From positions 1-20,724 of the forward strand of contig CAYZGR010000054.1 in assembly GCA_964478125.1 (NCBI GenBank): a stretch of DNA of 20,724 nt, given 5' to 3'. Origin of the DNA: FW021-bin31 sp964478125 (lineage in GTDB: Bacteria; Bacteroidota; Bacteroidia; Chitinophagales; Chitinophagaceae). Numbering within the stretch: the stretch's first letter is position 1; each line of letters opens with the position of its first letter. Positions 16,518 to 20,724 of the stretch are shown here, one piece after another. Made by a program: the position numbers and the translations under genes. The notes under the pieces were generated by a model. The model was not told the origin of the DNA and did not search any database. It was given only the letters and a program-made list of their open reading frames with translations.

Positions 16518-19500
16518 TCATTCAATAACCGTGTAATCAATCTTATAAATTCCATCTTTTAAGTCACGCGGTTTCCATGGACTTAATTCCATCTTTGTCC
16601 TGCCGGAAGCCATGTTAATATTTTTATAGGTTTTATGGGCCACTTCATTCCCATTCATATCTTTTATAATGATTTTTAAATCTACTGATTCCTCCGGACC
16701 AAGGTGCATCACTAAAGGGGTTATTTTATCTTCCGGTCCATAAACCACATCTTCATTATCGCTTCCTGCCACTGTCTTTTGAAAGATCATTTTATTGATC
16801 CAATACACCAGCTTGGCATGTCCCTGGAAATCCATCAGCGGCTTGCGATAGGTCACCGAGTTGGCTCCCCCCCGCAATCCCATCCACAGGAATCCGTCAA
16901 TGCCCAGTTTCCATTGCTTTTTCATGGATTCCCAGGCGCTAAAGGCCTGCCAGGCCTGGCTTTCTTTCCATTCATCAAACCGGAGATGCCGGCCTATACT
17001 GCCTATATCATAATCCCATTCATAGGAATGTAGATGATACCAGGGCTTTCCTTTAACCAAATTCCAATTGGGTTGACCGGTAGATTCTTCATGTTCAAAA
17101 TTAAAGTAGGCGCGCTCCTTACTATCCAACATGCTTTGGTGATACTTATCCGGCCATTTGCGCAACACATCCCAGTTCTTCCCATAGCCAAAAATAGTGA
17201 TCTGGTTGCCTCTTGTGACCTGAGGGGCCGTCCATTCCGGAGCCGGGGTGATCGAATCTCCGTTTCGGTCAATCGTTCCTTCGTCATTATAGTAGGTGAA
17301 ATGATGAACATAAGACATATAGGAGATCAGCCGACTGGGATCTACCGGATAAACCGTTTGATATGCTTTTTTTACATATTGATTGGCTTCCTCTACTCCG
17401 AGGGTATTAAAACTTTGTATATGATTGGCCAACTCCCACATCACAATGCTCGGATGATTACGCACTTGTTTCATATATCTGGGATAACCCTCGAAATCAA
17501 CGGCTCGCCAACTTTTCCCTACACGTATCCAGGCCGGAGTGGCCCATATAAGCATCATACCCATCTGATCCGCTAATTCGGGTAAGCGCGGATCATTGAT
17601 ATTGACGGCGGGAAACATCCAATCATGTATATGTACCCGCATGGCATTACCATTCATCTTTTTCACCGTCATCAGGTCTTTTGCATATTCATACAAAGGG
17701 GGACAACGATTCCAGACCATCATTTTACTTAAAGGACTGCGAAAACCAAACATCAGGGATCCATTCAACATGGCCGGTTTTCCATTTAATCGGAAGGTCC
17801 CTCCCTTCTGGCTCAGTGTTCGAATACCGATAGTTTTTACGTTATCATCAGTAGGGCGCCCTTTTTCATCCAGTAAACTAGCTTCTACTTTATAAAGATG
17901 AGGCGTTTCCGGAGTCCATAGTTCCGCATGAGGCACCTCAAAAGAAGTGATAAAATCCTTTTTCCCGCGTATTTTTTCTATCTCAACCGTATCGGAAGAG
18001 ACCGGGTCTTTCCCTTCTGTGGGAAACCAGGGATAAATATGGAGGACTACTTTACCGGTAAACGTATCGATCCCGTGAGGATCTATGGTAAACCTGGCCT
18101 GTAAGCGCGCTTTTTCTTTCTCAATCTCTGTTGTAAAAACAAATAAATCTTCCATCGTTGTAGTCCCTGTCAGATCCAGCCATGCACGTCCTGCAAACCA
18201 ACCCACATTGTAATCCAGATAGGTATGCGGCATTATTTCTCCCACCTCTTTAGTTAAATAGAAAGGATCCACTTTGATGGCCAGCACATTCCTTTGATGC
18301 TTCTTTAGAAACCTGGTCACATCCAATTTAACCGGATATCTTCTGGTGATCTCTTTTACCTTCCTCCCATTCACCCATATCTCCCCGCCCGGATCAATCG
18401 TTTCAATATTTAAGACAGCACGTTTAAAATCCTTTAAAACCAGTTCCTTTCTCAAATACAACGCTTCTCCACTATGACGTTCACTACCGTGAACAATAGG
18501 CAGATCTCCCTGCTGCCAACCCGAGTCCTCATAATGCAGTTGCTCCCATCCTTCTATTCGTGGTTTGCGCTCAAAATGTTCATCTAAAAATGTTTCAACG
18601 GTATAAGGATAGCTTTCACGACCGGTCAAATGGTACCCGACACCCCATAAATCATCCAATTGGGTCCCGGAGGATGCCTGTATTTCCAAGGTGTTTATTT
18701 GGCCGATACTACTGAAAATACGCGCATGGGTCTCCTTACCTATATAGAAAGAATCCACCCTTTGAAGCGGAACGTAATCCGCTATGAGCTTCCCATCCAC
18801 ATATAAATTATAACGCGCCATATCTTTCCCCCGCTTTTTGGCGGCTAAATCAAATTCAACTTTAAATGTATGCCAGTGATTGGGATCCCATTTCCCTGCT
18901 TCTTTCCGTTTATTGTTCGTAGAATAATAAAAAATGGAACCATCTGCACTTAATCCTACCGTGGCCCCCTTAATCAGCTGTTTATCGGAAAAAATAAACT
19001 TCGTATCTGCCCCGCTTTGAGGTGCTTTTACCTTCCATTGAACAGCAAACCGCCAGCTCTGAGAAGGGAAAGTCCATTTAAGCGACTTTACATTATCCGT
19101 TATTTTCAGGCGCCCGTTATCAATGATTACTCCTTCTTTACCTTCCCATCGTTGCAGCTTTTGCGATTCCGCGTCGTGTTGCCCTTTTTTATACCCCATC
19201 CACCTCCATGTTTTCAGGGGAATGCGTGTACGAACGTGGGGCAAAGGTTGCGGCTTGATGGATTTTATTCTTTGCTTAGCTGCCTGGTTCGTTACGACTT
19301 CGGTATTGTAGTTTGTATCCTTAAAAAAACGGGATGCGTAGTCGGCATACTGTTTCAAGAAACGAATTCTTTGTTTCGTATTAAAATATTCCGTTTCTCC
19401 TTTGAAATCAGTGATTCCGTTGGCCGAAGAATCACTGGTAAAATATCGAAGTTCAAAAGACCTGGATACCTCTTGTGCTTTTAGCGCTGCAGGGATAGAC

Positions 19501-19550
19501 AACAACAGGAGAAAAGTAATTCGTATATAAATAGCGGTATCTTTTTTCAT
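16518..19550 (-). CDS. Secreted glycoside hydrolase family 2 protein with LamG-like insert
   Basis: The 1010-residue protein has a Sec signal (to A-Q at 25-26). Residues about 133-293 look like a concanavalin/LamG-type beta-sandwich (I-D-N-G-R-L-K-I, W-H-T-F-K-V-E-F, Y-N-L-Y-V-D-G-K-L). The GH2 sugar-binding domain follows (about 340-460; A-L-Y-L-R-K-E-L, I-W-V-N-G-R-K-V), then an Ig-like domain (about 465-580), the TIM barrel (about 585-925; F-R-L-N-G-K-P, R-N-H-P-S-I-V-M-W) and a short C-terminal beta domain. At the usual acid/base position the sequence reads W-E-L-A-N-H (705-710), where GH2 enzymes have N-E, so Glu is replaced by His710. Glu819 or Glu821 (F-N-F-E-H-E-E-S) could be the nucleophile. 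Substrate and activity are uncertain. The gene is 40 bp behind the propeller gene. Confidence 0.88.
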   Translation of the reverse strand: MKKDTAIYIRITFLLLLSIPAALKAQEVSRSFELRYFTSDSSANGITDFKGETEYFNTKQRIRFLKQYADYASRFFKDTNYNTEVVTNQAAKQRIKSIKPQPLPHVRTRIPLKTWRWMGYKKGQHDAESQKLQRWEGKEGVIIDNGRLKITDNVKSLKWTFPSQSWRFAVQWKVKAPQSGADTKFIFSDKQLIKGATVGLSADGSIFYYSTNNKRKEAGKWDPNHWHTFKVEFDLAAKKRGKDMARYNLYVDGKLIADYVPLQRVDSFYIGKETHARIFSSIGQINTLEIQASSGTQLDDLWGVGYHLTGRESYPYTVETFLDEHFERKPRIEGWEQLHYEDSGWQQGDLPIVHGSERHSGEALYLRKELVLKDFKRAVLNIETIDPGGEIWVNGRKVKEITRRYPVKLDVTRFLKKHQRNVLAIKVDPFYLTKEVGEIMPHTYLDYNVGWFAGRAWLDLTGTTTMEDLFVFTTEIEKEKARLQARFTIDPHGIDTFTGKVVLHIYPWFPTEGKDPVSSDTVEIEKIRGKKDFITSFEVPHAELWTPETPHLYKVEASLLDEKGRPTDDNVKTIGIRTLSQKGGTFRLNGKPAMLNGSLMFGFRSPLSKMMVWNRCPPLYEYAKDLMTVKKMNGNAMRVHIHDWMFPAVNINDPRLPELADQMGMMLIWATPAWIRVGKSWRAVDFEGYPRYMKQVRNHPSIVMWELANHIQSFNTLGVEEANQYVKKAYQTVYPVDPSRLISYMSYVHHFTYYNDEGTIDRNGDSITPAPEWTAPQVTRGNQITIFGYGKNWDVLRKWPDKYHQSMLDSKERAYFNFEHEESTGQPNWNLVKGKPWYHLHSYEWDYDIGSIGRHLRFDEWKESQAWQAFSAWESMKKQWKLGIDGFLWMGLRGGANSVTYRKPLMDFQGHAKLVYWINKMIFQKTVAGSDNEDVVYGPEDKITPLVMHLGPEESVDLKIIIKDMNGNEVAHKTYKNINMASGRTKMELSPWKPRDLKDGIYKIDYTVIE

Positions 19551-19590
19551 TATTTTTTTAGTCAGGATCTATATAGCATTTAATTTTTAA

Positions 19591-20724
19591 CTATTCACGC
19601 GTATCCAGTCTTTTTAAAACATAAGCCTGCCGGCTTCCGGACATCACCGAATTAAAGCCCAGCAAATTTCCGTTCTTGCTCCATCGATTATGCAGGTCAC
19701 AACGCATCGCTGCATCATTACTATAGGGAGATTTGATATTATATTCGTCCGGATCATCATATTCCCCTACAGGGAAAACAGCCTGTGTTTTCCGGTCTAA
19801 TATAAACAATTTTCGTTTTCCTAAGGAAGTATGATACCCATCCGTAGCCATCCATCTGCCATTTGGAGAAAAAGTACAATGCCCGTCAAAATCTAATAAT
19901 CCGCCTCCCAGCCGTTTATAATCCTTCTTCCCTACAGTAAAAAACACATGGGAGTATTGTTTGTTATTATAATTGGCACTCACCGCCATCTGTTCTTCAT
20001 TTAACCAGTCAAAATGAGAACCTCCCCAACCTTCGGGGAAGCAAGGTTGTACATTTGATCCATCTATATTTGAAGTAAAAGATACCGTTTCCCATTTGGG
20101 GGTAGCTCGTGACAACCAAAATATTTTTGTTGCCCGGGGGCTGATCTTTACATGGTTTATATATGCTAAACCGGAAAAAGGCACCGGAGGCACCTGATCT
20201 TTCAAGGATGCGATGGAGACCACCAACTTCATTTTTCCGGTTTCCAAATCTATTAGTGTAATCCCGTCATCGTCAGGAAATTGAATATCGGCCCGGGCAT
20301 TCTGCCCTCCTCCCCCGTATCCATAAGAAGTGCGGGTAATCCATATCCTGGAAAAATTGAGTCCGACCGCCGTTTTCCCATCCTCCGAAACATCAGCTAC
20401 AGGATAAGGGATGACTTTTAGTTCTTTTTTAGAATGTACATTCATAATAACGGATACGAATTTTCCATTCCTCAAGTCATTGAAAATGATCTGATCATTA
20501 GGAGCAGACCCCAGCCAAAAGCCCATGCATCCCTGTTGGAAATTCCATGCATAGGTTTTTGTTAAAGGCATAAATTCTTTAGTAGCTATTTCCACCAATC
20601 CCAAAGTTGCAGGATTATTTCCCTGAGGCAGATGATTCTTTATATCCGTTTCTAAAACCAGTGCAAATTTTTCATCTGCACTGAAAGCATCAATCCCAAA
20701 GTAACTGGCATAAAAATGCTCTTT
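19591..20724 (-). CDS. TolB/oligogalacturonate-lyase-like beta-propeller protein (partial at right edge)
   Basis: The frame is open from the right edge to a TAG at 19591, giving 377 visible residues; the true start and any signal peptide lie outside the window. The visible part has repeated propeller blades of the WD40-like type (S-A-D-E-K-F-A-L-V near residue 16, V-S-E-D-G-K-T, I-S-P-R-A-T-K, F-S-P-N-G-R-W). Conserved His sites are S-H-F-D-W (236-240), F-D-G-H-C-T-F-S-P (279-287) and R-C-D-L-H-N-R-W-S (341-349), then G-S-R-Q-A-Y-V. This set resembles the oligogalacturonate lyase fold (PF14583, PL22), in which His residues hold the metal. A non-lyase propeller of the TolB type is the alternative. 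It leads the group with the GH2 gene 40 bp behind. Confidence 0.8.
   Translation of the reverse strand, partial: KEHFYASYFGIDAFSADEKFALVLETDIKNHLPQGNNPATLGLVEIATKEFMPLTKTYAWNFQQGCMGFWLGSAPNDQIIFNDLRNGKFVSVIMNVHSKKELKVIPYPVADVSEDGKTAVGLNFSRIWITRTSYGYGGGGQNARADIQFPDDDGITLIDLETGKMKLVVSIASLKDQVPPVPFSGLAYINHVKISPRATKIFWLSRATPKWETVSFTSNIDGSNVQPCFPEGWGGSHFDWLNEEQMAVSANYNNKQYSHVFFTVGKKDYKRLGGGLLDFDGHCTFSPNGRWMATDGYHTSLGKRKLFILDRKTQAVFPVGEYDDPDEYNIKSPYSNDAAMRCDLHNRWSKNGNLLGFNSVMSGSRQAYVLKRLDTRE

Noticed and set aside
1..20724. CRISPR arrays, insertion sequences, prophage or defence genes
   Set aside because: No spaced direct repeats, transposase, integrase or nuclease-type products were seen. The region is ordinary chromosome plus a sugar-use cluster.

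Overview
The window looks like a Bacteroidota chromosome, probably of the Chitinophagales/Sphingobacteriales type (inference). The evidence is: promoter elements of the TTTG-N19-TAnnTTTG kind before several genes, weak or absent Shine-Dalgarno sequences, a tRNA gene without encoded CCA, a TopA with GRFGP repeats in place of zinc fingers, and exported proteins with typical lipoboxes or a leader ending in A-Q.

Left part (1-5600). A lipoprotein gene runs off the left edge on the minus strand, followed by a short possibly decayed coding remnant. Next come tRNA-Arg(ACG) with its own terminator and a compact divergent promoter region shared with rlmH. On the plus strand rlmH is followed by a rhomboid protease gene. 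tilS lies convergently and overlaps the rhomboid stop by 7 bp. A secreted subtilisin-like protease (S8) is divergent from tilS, and its 3' end faces the RNase P RNA gene (rnpB) on the minus strand.

Middle part (5600-13000). On the minus strand are a DinB-family protein, a small lipoprotein with a Kre9/KNH-like domain and a Rossmann/DUF2520 protein. The DUF2520 gene is divergent from topA, which is followed after 13 bp by a SirB1/transglutaminase-like gene. pyrB and a small four-helix membrane protein form a minus-strand pair. This part is mostly housekeeping. The gaps at 11327-11592 and 12954-13201 hold no gene I can support beyond the pyrB promoter.

Right part (13200-20724). Five minus-strand genes read, in transcription order: a beta-propeller protein of oligogalacturonate-lyase type (cut by the right edge), a 1010-residue secreted glycoside hydrolase family 2 protein, a Tat-exported Gfo/Idh/MocA oxidoreductase, a secreted PF06439 (DUF1080, 3-keto-disaccharide hydrolase) protein, and a formylglycine-generating-enzyme-like protein without the copper cysteines. 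A hairpin and a likely promoter split this into two groups (propeller + GH2; oxidoreductase + PF06439 + FGE-like). Together they suggest extracytoplasmic breakdown of a glycan or glycoside, perhaps through a 3-keto-sugar route (inference). The GH2 protein has His where the family has its acid/base Glu, which makes this the most interesting region.
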